Assembly: GCA_934169575.1 (NCBI GenBank)
Contig: CAKPOA010000001.1
Coordinates: forward strand, 1 to 64,000
Direction of reading: 5' to 3'
Source: an uncultured Clostridia bacterium
GTDB lineage: Bacteria; Bacillota; Clostridia; TANB77; CAG-508
DNA length: 64,000 nt
This document shows positions 45,131-54,215 of this stretch, one piece after another (within the stretch, counting starts at the first letter, position 1; every line of letters begins with the position of its first letter). The translations under genes were made by a program, and so were the position numbers. The notes below the pieces were generated by a model that was not told the origin of the DNA, did not search any database, and worked only from the letters and a program-made list of their open reading frames with translations.

Positions 45131-45919
45131 ATGTTAAATTTTTGTAGTTTATATAGTGGTAGTAGTGGTAATTGTTTATTTGTTGAATCTGAAAATACTA
45201 GGTTACTTATAGATGCAGGAGTAAGTCTAAAAAAAATTGAAAATGGACTAGAAAGTTTAAATATTCCTGCATCTTCTATTGATGGAATCTTAGTAACACA
45301 TGAACACTCAGATCATATTCAAAGTTTAGGGAATTTATCTAAAAAATTTAATTTACCTGTATTTGCTAACTCCCAAACTTTTGATGCTATGCCTAAACAA
45401 ACAGAAAAAATTTCTTCTGAAAATATTAAAAAGTTCAATATTGATGAAAAATTTTCTATTAAAGATATAGAAATTAATTCTTTTTCTATACCTCATGATG
45501 CTGCTAATCCTTGTGGTTTTACTCTTTTTTCAGGAGATAAAAAAATAAGTATTGCAACAGATATTGGACATATGTCTAATAATATTTTAAAAAATTTAGA
45601 AGGTAGTGAGTTTATTTTACTTGAATCTAATTATGATGAAAATGTTCTTAAATGTTCTAAATATCCTTTTTATTTAAAAAAGAGAATTGCTGGACCTAAT
45701 GGCCATCTTCCAAATAGTATAGCTGGTAAAGTCATTAATTATTTAATTCATGACAATTTAAAAATTGCTATGCTTGGACATTTAAGTAAACAAAGTAATT
45801 TCCCAGAACTTGCTTACCAGACTGTTGTTGATGAAATACTTTCTTCTGGTACTAATATTGATAAAATTCAACTTTCAGTTGCAAGTCGTGATAATGTTGG
45901 TAAATTAATACATATTTAA
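45131..45919 (+). CDS. MBL-fold hydrolase, YycJ/WalJ-like
   Basis: The 262-residue protein is a metallo-beta-lactamase-fold enzyme with the zinc motif THEHSDHIQ, the downstream histidine in FSIPHDAANPCGF, TDIGH and ESNYDE. It resembles Bacillus YycJ (WalJ), which has nuclease-like features and affects cell-wall and replication coordination. It lies 2 bp after murA, a clear co-transcript. Confidence 0.92.
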   Translation: MLNFCSLYSGSSGNCLFVESENTRLLIDAGVSLKKIENGLESLNIPASSIDGILVTHEHSDHIQSLGNLSKKFNLPVFANSQTFDAMPKQTEKISSENIKKFNIDEKFSIKDIEINSFSIPHDAANPCGFTLFSGDKKISIATDIGHMSNNILKNLEGSEFILLESNYDENVLKCSKYPFYLKKRIAGPNGHLPNSIAGKVINYLIHDNLKIAMLGHLSKQSNFPELAYQTVVDEILSSGTNIDKIQLSVASRDNVGKLIHI

Positions 45920-45931
45920 TATATTTGGTAA

Positions 45932-46113
45932 TGTAGAGAAAATAATATAATCTAAAATATTTGAATAGTAACTTACATTAGGGGGAAGTAAGGTTACAAT
46001 AGTTTTATGAATACGTAAATTTGGGGCCATATTTATATTTTTAAATTTTTATTTGATGTTTATTGAGATATAAAATATCTTTGAAAATTTTAGAGATTAT
46101 TATTTTCTCTACA
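45932..46113. mobile_element. 182-bp palindromic MITE-like element
   Basis: The ends are inverted repeats of about 27 bp (TGTAGAGAAAATAATA at left, TATTATTTTCTCTACA at right). The interior has another stem, GTAACTTAC/GTAAGGTTAC around GGGGG. No coding potential. No clear target duplication is visible, so a transposon origin is an inference; it may also serve as a terminator between the convergent yycJ-like and spmB genes. Confidence 0.55.
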
Positions 46114-46188
46114 AAATTAAAAACTATTTTGAAATAATTTTTTGAATTTCAAATTCTGTTTATATTCTACACGATTTTTCATTATTTG

Positions 46189-46728
46189 TCAAGAAAAAGA
46201 TTTCGACAAAATTTTCCATATTTCGACAGATGCTATAATCCCAGCTATATCAGCCATTAATGCTGCAAATAGCACAAACCTTATTTTTTTTACATTTACA
46301 GAACTTGTATAAACTGCAATTACATATAATGTAGTTTCTGTTGATCCCATTATAGTTGCTGCAATTAGTCCAATTAATGAATCTACACCAAATTTTTGCA
46401 TTATTTCTGTTGCAATAGCAATTGATCCACTTCCTGAAATTGGTCTTAACATTGCAAGTGGCAATATTTCACTTGGAAATTTAAAAATATTTAAAACTGG
46501 AGATATTAAATTCACTAAAAAATCTAGTATCCCTGAACTGCTTAATGCACCAATTGCTAAAAATAACCCAATTAATGTTGGAAATAGTTTTATTACCATT
46601 TTTGCACCATCTTCAGCTCCTTTTAAAAATATATCAAAAACATTTTTTCTTTCAAATAATCCATATAATAATATAATTAATATTACTGCTGGAATAGCTA
46701 TATTTGAAATATAATTTACGATTTTCAT
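46189..46728 (-). CDS. spmB: spore maturation protein B
   Basis: A 179-residue membrane protein with about five helices and the nucleoside-transporter gate-type sequence (GAEDGAKMVIKLFPTLIGLF, MLRPISGSGS, GSTETTLYVIAVY). SpmB together with SpmA is needed for spore core dehydration. It is 15 bp behind spmA. Confidence 0.93.
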   Translation of the reverse strand: MKIVNYISNIAIPAVILIILLYGLFERKNVFDIFLKGAEDGAKMVIKLFPTLIGLFLAIGALSSSGILDFLVNLISPVLNIFKFPSEILPLAMLRPISGSGSIAIATEIMQKFGVDSLIGLIAATIMGSTETTLYVIAVYTSSVNVKKIRFVLFAALMADIAGIIASVEIWKILSKSFS

Positions 46729-46743
46729 TTTCTTGAATTCCTT

Positions 46744-47322
46744 TCACAATTTTAACTTAATACAGATTTTTGTTATTGTAATTCCTACAATTGCAGCACA
46801 AATTGTTGCTATCCATACAGCTAAAATTATACTTGTTGGATTACTTGAGCCTAAAGACATTCTAATTGCAATTACAGTTGTTGGAATTATTTGAATTGAT
46901 GCAGTATTTAATATAATAAATGTTGACATATCATTTGTTAATTTTTCTTTATTTGGATTTTTTTCTTGCATACTTTGCATCGCATTTATTCCTCTAGGAG
47001 TTGCTGCATTTCCTAGTCCAAGCATATTTGCAATTATATTCATTGATATTTCCTGACATATCTTATGATCATTTTTATTTTCCGGAAATAATAATTTTAT
47101 AATAGGTTTTAACATTTTGGTTAATATTTTTATTAATTTAGTATTTATTGCAATTTCCATGATTCCATTCCATAAACACATTGTTCCTAATAACGTGATA
47201 GTTAAATTTACTGCTGTTTCTGTATATTCAAATATTGCTGTATTTAACTTTTCTGTATTCCCTGCAATTATTGCATACACATATGAAATTATTATTAAAA
47301 TCGGCCATAATATATTTAACAT
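46744..47322 (-). CDS. spmA: spore maturation protein A
   Basis: A 192-residue membrane protein with about five helices, MLGLGNAATPRGINAMQSMQ and FIILNTASIQIIPTTVIAIR motifs of SpmA. It acts with SpmB in spore core dehydration and is the first gene of the pair. Confidence 0.93.
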   Translation of the reverse strand: MLNILWPILIIISYVYAIIAGNTEKLNTAIFEYTETAVNLTITLLGTMCLWNGIMEIAINTKLIKILTKMLKPIIKLLFPENKNDHKICQEISMNIIANMLGLGNAATPRGINAMQSMQEKNPNKEKLTNDMSTFIILNTASIQIIPTTVIAIRMSLGSSNPTSIILAVWIATICAAIVGITITKICIKLKL

Positions 47323-47426
47323 TTTTTCTCCTCTTTTAAAATTATTCTTAAATCTAATTTTTATTACTAAATATTATAAACAAAATTTTCTTTTGTGAAA
47401 TTCCTATGAAAAATGTAAAATTGATA

Positions 47427-47455
47427 TTGACCATTTTTTCAAATTGTGATATAGT
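47427..47455 (+). promoter_or_regulatory. promoter of abrB
   Basis: TTGACC, 17 nt, TATAGT. Confidence 0.75.
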
Positions 47456-47462
47456 ATACAAA

Positions 47463-47522
47463 TAATAAGGTGGCTTTGCCATATATGCAAAACAAAATGG
47501 TAGCTTAACCTTTTTGTTTTTA
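47463..47522 (+). promoter_or_regulatory. structured leader of abrB, possible attenuator
   Basis: AAGGTGGCTTTGCCAT can pair with ATGGTAGCTTAACCTT, and the second arm is followed by TTTTGTTTTT, like a terminator before the gene. The first arm can alternatively fold on itself (TGGC-TTT-GCCA), so two exclusive structures are possible. Confidence 0.4.
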
Positions 47523-47548
47523 AATAAAATAGCATGAGGAGGAAGTTT

Positions 47549-47809
47549 ATGAAATCAACGGGAATGATAAGAAGAGTAGATGAATTAGGTAGAGTCGTAA
47601 TTCCAAAAGAAATTAGAAAAAAACTTAGCATTGAAGAAAAAGATCCTATGGAAATATATGTAGAAGGTCATTCTATAGTATTAAAAAAAGTAGAAGAAAA
47701 TTGTATCTTCTGCGGAAAAAGCAAGGATTTAATAAATTATAAAGATAAATTAATTTGTAAAAAATGTTTAAGTGAATTATTTGATAAAACTAAAACTGAT
47801 GAGAATTAA
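47549..47809 (+). CDS. abrB: AbrB family transition-state regulator with zinc ribbon
   Basis: The 86-residue protein begins MKSTGMIRRVDELGRVVIPK, nearly the AbrB N-terminus, forming the swapped-hairpin DNA-binding domain (1-50). The C-terminal half carries CIFCGKSKD and CKKC, a probable zinc ribbon in place of the Bacillus AbrB tail. It should repress stationary-phase genes. Start: ATG 47549, 6 nt after GAGGAGG. The convergent rsmI and yabB-like genes next door repeat the Bacillus arrangement. Confidence 0.9.
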   Translation: MKSTGMIRRVDELGRVVIPKEIRKKLSIEEKDPMEIYVEGHSIVLKKVEENCIFCGKSKDLINYKDKLICKKCLSELFDKTKTDEN

Positions 47810-47840
47810 GATATTCCCCCAAAAATGAATTAAAATTTTT

Positions 47841-47866
47841 CCCACATAGCTTAAATGCTATGTGGG
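47841..47866. terminator. terminator between abrB and rsmI
   Basis: CCCACATAGC pairs with GCTATGTGGG around a 6-nt loop, with T-rich sequence on one side and A-rich on the other, so it can serve both genes. Confidence 0.85.
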
Positions 47867-47870
47867 TTTC

Positions 47871-48701
47871 CTATTTTTCCAAAAATTTCATATACACCTC
47901 ATTTTTATTTAATCCTCTATCTTTAGCAATTTTTTTAATAATCTCCTTTTTATCAAATCCTAAATTTTTATAATACTCAAAATGTTCATCAAAAGAAAGA
48001 GAATTCAACTCATTTTCAGCTGAAGAAAAAGTCATAGAAATTCCCTCAATAAGAATAATCATTTCACCTTTCAAATTATCCGCTTTTTCAATAATTTCAT
48101 CAATAGTTCCATATATAAATTCCTCATGAATTTTAGTAAGTTCCCTAGCCAAAACAACTTGTCTGTTATCCAAAATATTTTTTAAATCCTGTAAAGTATT
48201 TTTCAATTTATGAGGTGCCTCATATAAAATAACAGTATCTTTTTTATTTTTTATTTCCTCCAATTTTTCCTTTCTCAATTTTTTATTTAAAGGCAAAAAT
48301 CCCAAAAAAGTAAACTGCCTAGTATCAAGTCCAGAGCAAATAAGAGCATTAATTGCAGCACAAGCACCTGGTATTGGAATTATTTTAATATTATTTTCTA
48401 TTGCTTTTTTTACAATAATTTCACCTGGATCAGAAATTCCTGGAGTACCAGCATCAGAAACAATAGCAATATTTTCACCATCTTGTAATTTAGTAATTAA
48501 ATTATCACATTTGATTTCTTCATTATGTCTATGATAGCTAATTAAAGGTTTACTTATTCCAAAATGATTTAATAATTTTAATGTATTTCTTGTATCTTCT
48601 GCAGCAATTAAATCAACTTCCTTTAATATTTTTAATGCCCTTAATGTAATATCCTCCAAATTTCCAATTGGTGTTGCAACCAAATATAAATTTCCACTCA
48701 T
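47871..48701 (-). CDS. rsmI: 16S rRNA 2'-O-ribose methyltransferase RsmI
   Basis: The 276-residue protein has LVATPIGNLEDITLRA at the start, AEDTRNT, VSDAGTPGISDPG and PIPGACAAINAL, the tetrapyrrole-methylase fold signature of RsmI, which methylates C1402 of 16S rRNA. It lies 19 bp after the trmN-like gene, forming an operon. Confidence 0.96.
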   Translation of the reverse strand: MSGNLYLVATPIGNLEDITLRALKILKEVDLIAAEDTRNTLKLLNHFGISKPLISYHRHNEEIKCDNLITKLQDGENIAIVSDAGTPGISDPGEIIVKKAIENNIKIIPIPGACAAINALICSGLDTRQFTFLGFLPLNKKLRKEKLEEIKNKKDTVILYEAPHKLKNTLQDLKNILDNRQVVLARELTKIHEEFIYGTIDEIIEKADNLKGEMIILIEGISMTFSSAENELNSLSFDEHFEYYKNLGFDKKEIIKKIAKDRGLNKNEVYMKFLEK

Positions 48702-48720
48702 CTAAAATCTCAACTCTTTC

Positions 48721-49461
48721 CTAAATATTTTTTCCATATATTTTTAATATCTCATCTGTATAATTTCCATTTTGGTTATACACATATAAATTATCTTCAA
48801 ATTCTAAAAAAGAATTTCCATTTTTCACACCCTTAATTAAAACTAAATTTGTTTTTTTATTTTCATTTGGATAAACAAATTTAATTTTTTTAGGCTCTAT
48901 TTTTTCTTCTCTCATAGTCCACAAAATATCAACTAATCTTTCAGGTCTGTGAACCATAAAAAATTCCCCATGATCTTTTAACAGATATGAAGAAATGTGT
49001 ATAAAATCCCTAAGGTTTGCTGTTATTTCATGTCTAGATATCATTTTTTTATTTTCCTCATTTATTAAACCAGTATTTATTTTTTTATATGGAGGGTTTG
49101 TAACCACAACATCAAAATATCCTTTATTATAGATATTTTTTAAGTCTAAAATATTTTTATTTAATATTTCTATTTTACCTTCTACCCCATTTAATTTAAC
49201 ACTTCTTTTAGCCATATCAGCTACTTCTTCTTGTACTTCAACTCCAACCAATTCTTTTGCAGTTGTTTTTCCGGAAAGCAAAATATTGATAATTCCTGTG
49301 CCAGTTCCCAAATCAATTACTTTAGAATTTTTTCTCATATTTTTTGCAAAATCAGATAGTAATACACTATCTATTCCAAAACAAAATCCATTTTTATTTT
49401 GAATTATTTTTAAACCATTAAATTCTAAATCATCAATTCTCTCATCTTGTTTTAATTCCAT
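48721..49461 (-). CDS. tRNA1(Val) (adenine-N6)-methyltransferase-like protein
   Basis: The 246-residue Rossmann methyltransferase has the SAM loop VIDLGTGTGIINILLS and the N6-adenine motif VVTNPPYKK. It matches the YabB/TrmN6 family, which modifies A37 of tRNA-Val. As in Bacillus it is the gene just upstream of rsmI. A 'GGAGG' ribosome binding site precedes the ATG. Confidence 0.92.
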   Translation of the reverse strand: MELKQDERIDDLEFNGLKIIQNKNGFCFGIDSVLLSDFAKNMRKNSKVIDLGTGTGIINILLSGKTTAKELVGVEVQEEVADMAKRSVKLNGVEGKIEILNKNILDLKNIYNKGYFDVVVTNPPYKKINTGLINEENKKMISRHEITANLRDFIHISSYLLKDHGEFFMVHRPERLVDILWTMREEKIEPKKIKFVYPNENKKTNLVLIKGVKNGNSFLEFEDNLYVYNQNGNYTDEILKIYGKNI

Positions 49462-49491
49462 GTTTTTGCCTCCATTAAAATTATAGCTATA

Positions 49492-49520
49492 ATTATATTA
49501 CATTTACATAACTCTGTCAA
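49492..49520 (-). promoter_or_regulatory. promoter of the trmN-rsmI operon
   Basis: Reverse-strand perfect TTGACA, 17 nt, TATAAT. Confidence 0.9.
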
Positions 49521-49566
49521 TATCAATTTTAATAAAAAAACATATTATATATAAAGGAGAATTGTA

Positions 49567-49740
49567 ATGGAAAAAAATTTAAAACCAAAGCAACCTCCAC
49601 CTCCTCCACGAAAAAAAATGAAATTTAAAGACATGAAAAAAAATACAATAAATTCATTAAATGAAGTTGAATATTTTTTAAATAATTTTAATAGATTATG
49701 TGACACAATTACAATATTTAAAATACTAAGAAAAAAATAA
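49567..49740 (+). CDS. 57-residue basic proline-rich small protein
   Basis: The ATG at 49567 has AAAGGAGA 6 nt upstream. The protein reads MEKNLKPKQPPPPPRKK, followed by a helical stretch and a basic end (ILRKK). A proline run then lysines suggests a nucleic-acid or membrane-surface association, but no family is recognised. The stop is followed by a good terminator, so gene boundaries are well supported. Confidence 0.6.
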   Translation: MEKNLKPKQPPPPPRKKMKFKDMKKNTINSLNEVEYFLNNFNRLCDTITIFKILRKK

Positions 49741-49755
49741 AAATTGCTCTAAAAA

Positions 49756-49795
49756 GAGACTACCGAAAAAGTAACAATTTTCAGTAGTCTCCTTT
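49756..49795. terminator. bidirectional terminator
   Basis: GAGACTAC pairs with GTAGTCTC with a second inner stem. T runs follow on both strands, serving the small gene and the activase gene. Confidence 0.85.
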
Positions 49796-49800
49796 AAAAT

Positions 49801-52800
49801 TTATTTTTTAAAAAATTCTTTTTTATTTACATCTTCAGAATTTTCAAATTTAGTTGCTTTTTTTAATTTATTTTTTAATTCCAAATTATCTTTAGCAACA
49901 GTCATAAGAAGTTTTATTCTATTAGTTTGGTTAGTTTCACTAGCACCTGGGTCATAATCAACAGGAGTAATATTCGCATCAGGATATTTACTTCTAATTG
50001 TTTTAATAACACCTTTACCTACAACATGGTTAGGCAAACACGCAAAAGGTTGAACACAAACAATATTAGGAATATCATTTTCAATATATTCAATCATTTC
50101 TGCAGTTAAAAACCAACCTTCACCAGTTTGATTTCCAATAGATAAAATATCTTTTACTTGATCTTCTAAATGCCAGATATCACAAGGCATTAAATAATCT
50201 TTCTTTGAATTAGATAAAGCCTTTTTCAAATCTTTTTCTAAAATATCAATTAATTTAATTGCCAATTTACTAATTTTTGAAGAAGTTTTATTAATATTTA
50301 ATAAAGTATTAAATGTAATTTTATGAGTAGCCATAAATTTAACAAATCCCATAAAATCTGGAACAATAACTTCTGCTCCCTCTTTTTCCAACAAATCAAC
50401 AACATAATTATTTCCAAAAGGATGATATTTAATCAAAACTTCGCCAACAATTCCAACTCTCGGTTTTTCAATAGATGTATCTAATTCTATTTTTTCAAAA
50501 TCCTCAACAATTTTGTAAATTGCATTTTTAAAATCTTTGCTAGAACCATTTTTAACAATATCTCTACATCTATCAAGCCACTCATCATATAATTTATCAG
50601 ATTCCCCCTTATTTATTTCATATGCTCTATTTTTATGTAATACTTTTTGCAATAAATCACCAAATATTACAGCCCTTATTAATTTTTCCAATAATTTTGG
50701 AGTAAGTTTAAATCCAGGCATTTTCTCCATTCCAACAACATTAAATGAAATAATTGGAACCTTTTCAAAACCAGCATCTTTTAAAGCTTTTCTAATAAAA
50801 CCAATATAATTTGTAGCACGGCAACCACCACCTGTTTGTGACATAATTAAAGCAGTTTTATCTAAATCATATTTACCAGATTGAAGAGCCTCAATCATTT
50901 GTCCTGTAACTAAAATAGATGGATAACATGCATCATTATTTACATATTTTAAACCAACTTCAACAGTATGTTCTGTACATTCTCTCAAAAGCTCTGCCTT
51001 ATATCCACAAGCATTTACTGCAGCTTCTAATAATTCAAAATGAACAGGTATCATTTGAGGAATTAAAATTGTATAATCCTTTCTCATATCTTTAGTAAAT
51101 ATTTTTTTATTAACTTCATAATTTCCACTAGACAATTCTTTTTCTTTTAAACGTTTATTCATACTTGCAAGCAAAGAACGTATACGGATTTTAACAGCTC
51201 CAAGATTATTTACTTCATCAATTTTAATTAAAGTATACATTTTATTATAGCTCATCAAAATCTCTTCAACTTGATCTGTTGTAACAGCATCAACACCACA
51301 ACCAAAAGAATTTAATTGAATTAATTCCAAATTGTCATGTTTCCCTACAAATTCAGCAGCTGAATACAATCTCGCATGAAATACCCATTGGTCAACAACC
51401 CTTAATGGTCGTTTGGCCTCAGCTTGATTAGAAATACTATCTTCAGTTAAAACACATAAACCTAAAGATGTAATTAATGTATCAATTCCATGATTTATTT
51501 CAGGATCTATATGATATGGTCTTCCAGCTAAAACAATTCCTTTTAAATTATTTTTTTCAATATATTCTACAGTTTCTTGACCTTTATCATGAATATCTTT
51601 TTTACATTTTTGATATTCTTCTTCTGCCTTTTGTGCAGCATTTAATAATTCTTTTTTATTAAAATTATATTCTTTAAATTCATCTAATTCCATTATTTTT
51701 TTAACCAAATTTTCTTTATCAAATGGCAAAAATGGATTTAAAAATTTTATATCAGGTCTTTTTAAATTTTCAACATTATTTTTCAAAACCTCTGAATATG
51801 AAATAACGATTGGGCAATTATAATGGTTATCTGCTTTTTCATATTCCTTACGTGAATAAGGCATACAAGGATAAAATATAGTTTTAATCCCCATATCAAT
51901 TAATTCTTCAATATGACCATGTGACAATTTTGCAGGATAACATACAGATTCAGATGGCATTGATTCCATACCTTTTTCATAAGTTTTTCTCGTACTTTTC
52001 TCAGATAAAATTACTCTAAAACCAAGTTCAGTTAAAAATGTAAACCAAAATGGATAATCCTCATACATATTCAAAACTCTAGGGATTCCAATAGTTCCTC
52101 TTTTTGCATCATTTTCATTTAATGGCTTATATCCAAAAATCCTATCATTTTTATATTTAACTAAATTAGGTAAATCTGAATTTTTACTAACTATACCAGC
52201 ACCTTTTTCACATCTATTACCTGAAATATATCTTTTTCCATTATTAAAAATATTTATAGTTAATTTACAATGATTTTCACATCTATTACAACGTGTATGA
52301 TTAATTTTAATTTGTAAATTATCTAACTCATCTTTTTTGCAAATTGTAGAATGATATTCCATATCCATATTTGTTTCATATTGTTGTTTTGCAAGTAATG
52401 CCATTCCATATGCTCCCATAAGTCCTGCAATATCTGGTCTTACAACTTCTTTTCCAACAATAGTTTCAAATGCCTTTAAAACAGCATCATTATAAAAAGT
52501 ACCTCCTTGTACAACAATATGATTTCCTAAAGTTTCTACATCCCTAACTTTCATAACTTTTTGTATTGCATTTTTAATAACAGAATATGAAAGTCCACTT
52601 GAAATATCACCAACAGTATATCCCTCTTTTTGAGCCTGTTTAATTTTTGAATTCATAAAAACAGTACATCTTGACCCCAAATCAACAGGTCTTTTAGCAT
52701 GTATAGCCTCTTGCACAAAATCTTCTATTTTTAATCCTAAGCTTTTTGCAAATGTTTCAATAAAAGAACCACAACCAGAAGAACAAGCTTCATTTAACAT

Positions 52801-54117
52801 GATATTATCTATACCACCATTTTTTAATCTGATATATTTCATATCCTGTCCACCAATATCAACAATACTTGTTACATCAGGTTCAAACTCTTTTGCAGCA
52901 GTATAATGTGCAATTGTTTCAATTTCACCTAAATCAATATTTAAAGCAGTCTGAATTAATTTTTCACCATATCCAGTAACACCACTATAACGTAAATTAG
53001 CAGCTTCTGGAATTACATCATACAATTTTTTAAGCATATTAATTGTACTCTTTAAAGGATTTCCCTCATTACTTCCATATAAAGAAAACAATAATGCACC
53101 ATCTCTGTCTATTAAAACCAATTTTGTGGTTGTAGAACCAGCATCAATACCAATAAAACAATCACCTTTATACGTTTTTAAATCCTGTTTTTTAACTGTT
53201 GCTTTTTTATGTCTTTTATCAAATTCCCTATAATCTTCTTCACTTTTAAATAAAGGATCTAAAGGATGAGTAGTATTATCTGTTGAATTTCTTAAATTTA
53301 TTATTTTTTTACTTAATTCATCATTTGTTATATAATCTTCATTAATAGAATCAAGTGCTGCACCTTTTGCAACTAATAAATGAGCTTCTTCAGGCACAAT
53401 TATCTCATCAGGAGTAAGTTTTAAAGTTTCAATAAATCTTTTTCTAAGTTCAGACAAATAAGTTAAAGGCCCACCTAAAAATGCAACTTTTCCTCTAATT
53501 GGTCTACCACACGCAAGTCCACTAATTGTTTGATTTACAACAGCTTGAAAAATAGATGCTGCTATATCTTCTCTTGCAGCTCCTTCATTTATTAATGGTT
53601 GAATATCTGTTTTAGCAAACACTCCACACCTTGATGCAATTGGATAAATCATTTTATAATTTTTTGCAAGTTCATTTAATCCAGATGTATCTGTATGTAA
53701 TAAAGATGCCATTTGGTCAATAAAAGCACCTGTTCCACCTGCACACGTTCCATTCATACGTTGTTCAATTGATTTATCAAAATATATAATTTTAGCATCT
53801 TCTCCACCAAGTTCAATAACCACATCTGTTTGAGGTATATATTTTTCTACAGCTCTTTTACAAGATACAACTTCCTGTATAAAATTAACACCTAAAAATT
53901 TTGCTACAGAAATAGCACCAGAACCTGTAAGTGCCAATGTAAAATTACTATTAGGATATTTATTATTCAATTCTTCTAACACATTACAAACTGTATTTTT
54001 AGTATCTGAATAATGTCTTTGATAATTTTTATATATTGTTTTATTTTCTTCGTTCATTACAATTATTTTTACGGTTGTAGACCCTACATCTAAACCCACA
54101 TGTAATATATTGTCCAT
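49801..54117 (-). CDS. 2-hydroxyacyl-CoA dehydratase activase-like giant protein (BcrAD/BadFG)
   Basis: The 1438-residue protein holds two ASKHA-type activase domains: 1-260 (GLDVGSTTVKIIVM, GGEDAKIIYF, CAGGTGAFIDQM) and about 325-585 (GIDAGSTTTKLVLID, GGQDMKYIRL, CSSGCGSFIETF). A cysteine cluster CNRCENHCK (about 640) and a long DUF2229-type region with conserved cysteines follow. Single activases carry a 4Fe-4S cluster and drive the radical dehydration of 2-hydroxyacyl-CoA; the long fused version is widespread in Clostridia and its substrate is unknown. No dehydratase subunits are nearby. AGGAGG precedes the ATG. Confidence 0.92.
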   Translation of the reverse strand: MDNILHVGLDVGSTTVKIIVMNEENKTIYKNYQRHYSDTKNTVCNVLEELNNKYPNSNFTLALTGSGAISVAKFLGVNFIQEVVSCKRAVEKYIPQTDVVIELGGEDAKIIYFDKSIEQRMNGTCAGGTGAFIDQMASLLHTDTSGLNELAKNYKMIYPIASRCGVFAKTDIQPLINEGAAREDIAASIFQAVVNQTISGLACGRPIRGKVAFLGGPLTYLSELRKRFIETLKLTPDEIIVPEEAHLLVAKGAALDSINEDYITNDELSKKIINLRNSTDNTTHPLDPLFKSEEDYREFDKRHKKATVKKQDLKTYKGDCFIGIDAGSTTTKLVLIDRDGALLFSLYGSNEGNPLKSTINMLKKLYDVIPEAANLRYSGVTGYGEKLIQTALNIDLGEIETIAHYTAAKEFEPDVTSIVDIGGQDMKYIRLKNGGIDNIMLNEACSSGCGSFIETFAKSLGLKIEDFVQEAIHAKRPVDLGSRCTVFMNSKIKQAQKEGYTVGDISSGLSYSVIKNAIQKVMKVRDVETLGNHIVVQGGTFYNDAVLKAFETIVGKEVVRPDIAGLMGAYGMALLAKQQYETNMDMEYHSTICKKDELDNLQIKINHTRCNRCENHCKLTINIFNNGKRYISGNRCEKGAGIVSKNSDLPNLVKYKNDRIFGYKPLNENDAKRGTIGIPRVLNMYEDYPFWFTFLTELGFRVILSEKSTRKTYEKGMESMPSESVCYPAKLSHGHIEELIDMGIKTIFYPCMPYSRKEYEKADNHYNCPIVISYSEVLKNNVENLKRPDIKFLNPFLPFDKENLVKKIMELDEFKEYNFNKKELLNAAQKAEEEYQKCKKDIHDKGQETVEYIEKNNLKGIVLAGRPYHIDPEINHGIDTLITSLGLCVLTEDSISNQAEAKRPLRVVDQWVFHARLYSAAEFVGKHDNLELIQLNSFGCGVDAVTTDQVEEILMSYNKMYTLIKIDEVNNLGAVKIRIRSLLASMNKRLKEKELSSGNYEVNKKIFTKDMRKDYTILIPQMIPVHFELLEAAVNACGYKAELLRECTEHTVEVGLKYVNNDACYPSILVTGQMIEALQSGKYDLDKTALIMSQTGGGCRATNYIGFIRKALKDAGFEKVPIISFNVVGMEKMPGFKLTPKLLEKLIRAVIFGDLLQKVLHKNRAYEINKGESDKLYDEWLDRCRDIVKNGSSKDFKNAIYKIVEDFEKIELDTSIEKPRVGIVGEVLIKYHPFGNNYVVDLLEKEGAEVIVPDFMGFVKFMATHKITFNTLLNINKTSSKISKLAIKLIDILEKDLKKALSNSKKDYLMPCDIWHLEDQVKDILSIGNQTGEGWFLTAEMIEYIENDIPNIVCVQPFACLPNHVVGKGVIKTIRSKYPDANITPVDYDPGASETNQTNRIKLLMTVAKDNLELKNKLKKATKFENSEDVNKKEFFKK

Positions 54118-54151
54118 TTCGTCCTCCTTTTGATTTTAAAATCATAACTTT

Positions 54152-54180
54152 ATTTTATACGAAAATTGTCAAAATGTCAA
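54152..54180 (-). promoter_or_regulatory. promoter of the activase gene
   Basis: Reverse-strand TTGACA, 17 nt, TAAAAT. Confidence 0.75.
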
Positions 54181-54182
54181 CT

Positions 54183-54209
54183 AAAAAAGACTGGTAAAAT
54201 AGCCAGCCT
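54183..54209 (-). terminator. terminator of the VanW gene
   Basis: AGACTGG pairs with CCAGCCT (one G-T pair). On the reverse strand TTTTTT follows. Confidence 0.75.
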
Positions 54210-54215
54210 TTAACA

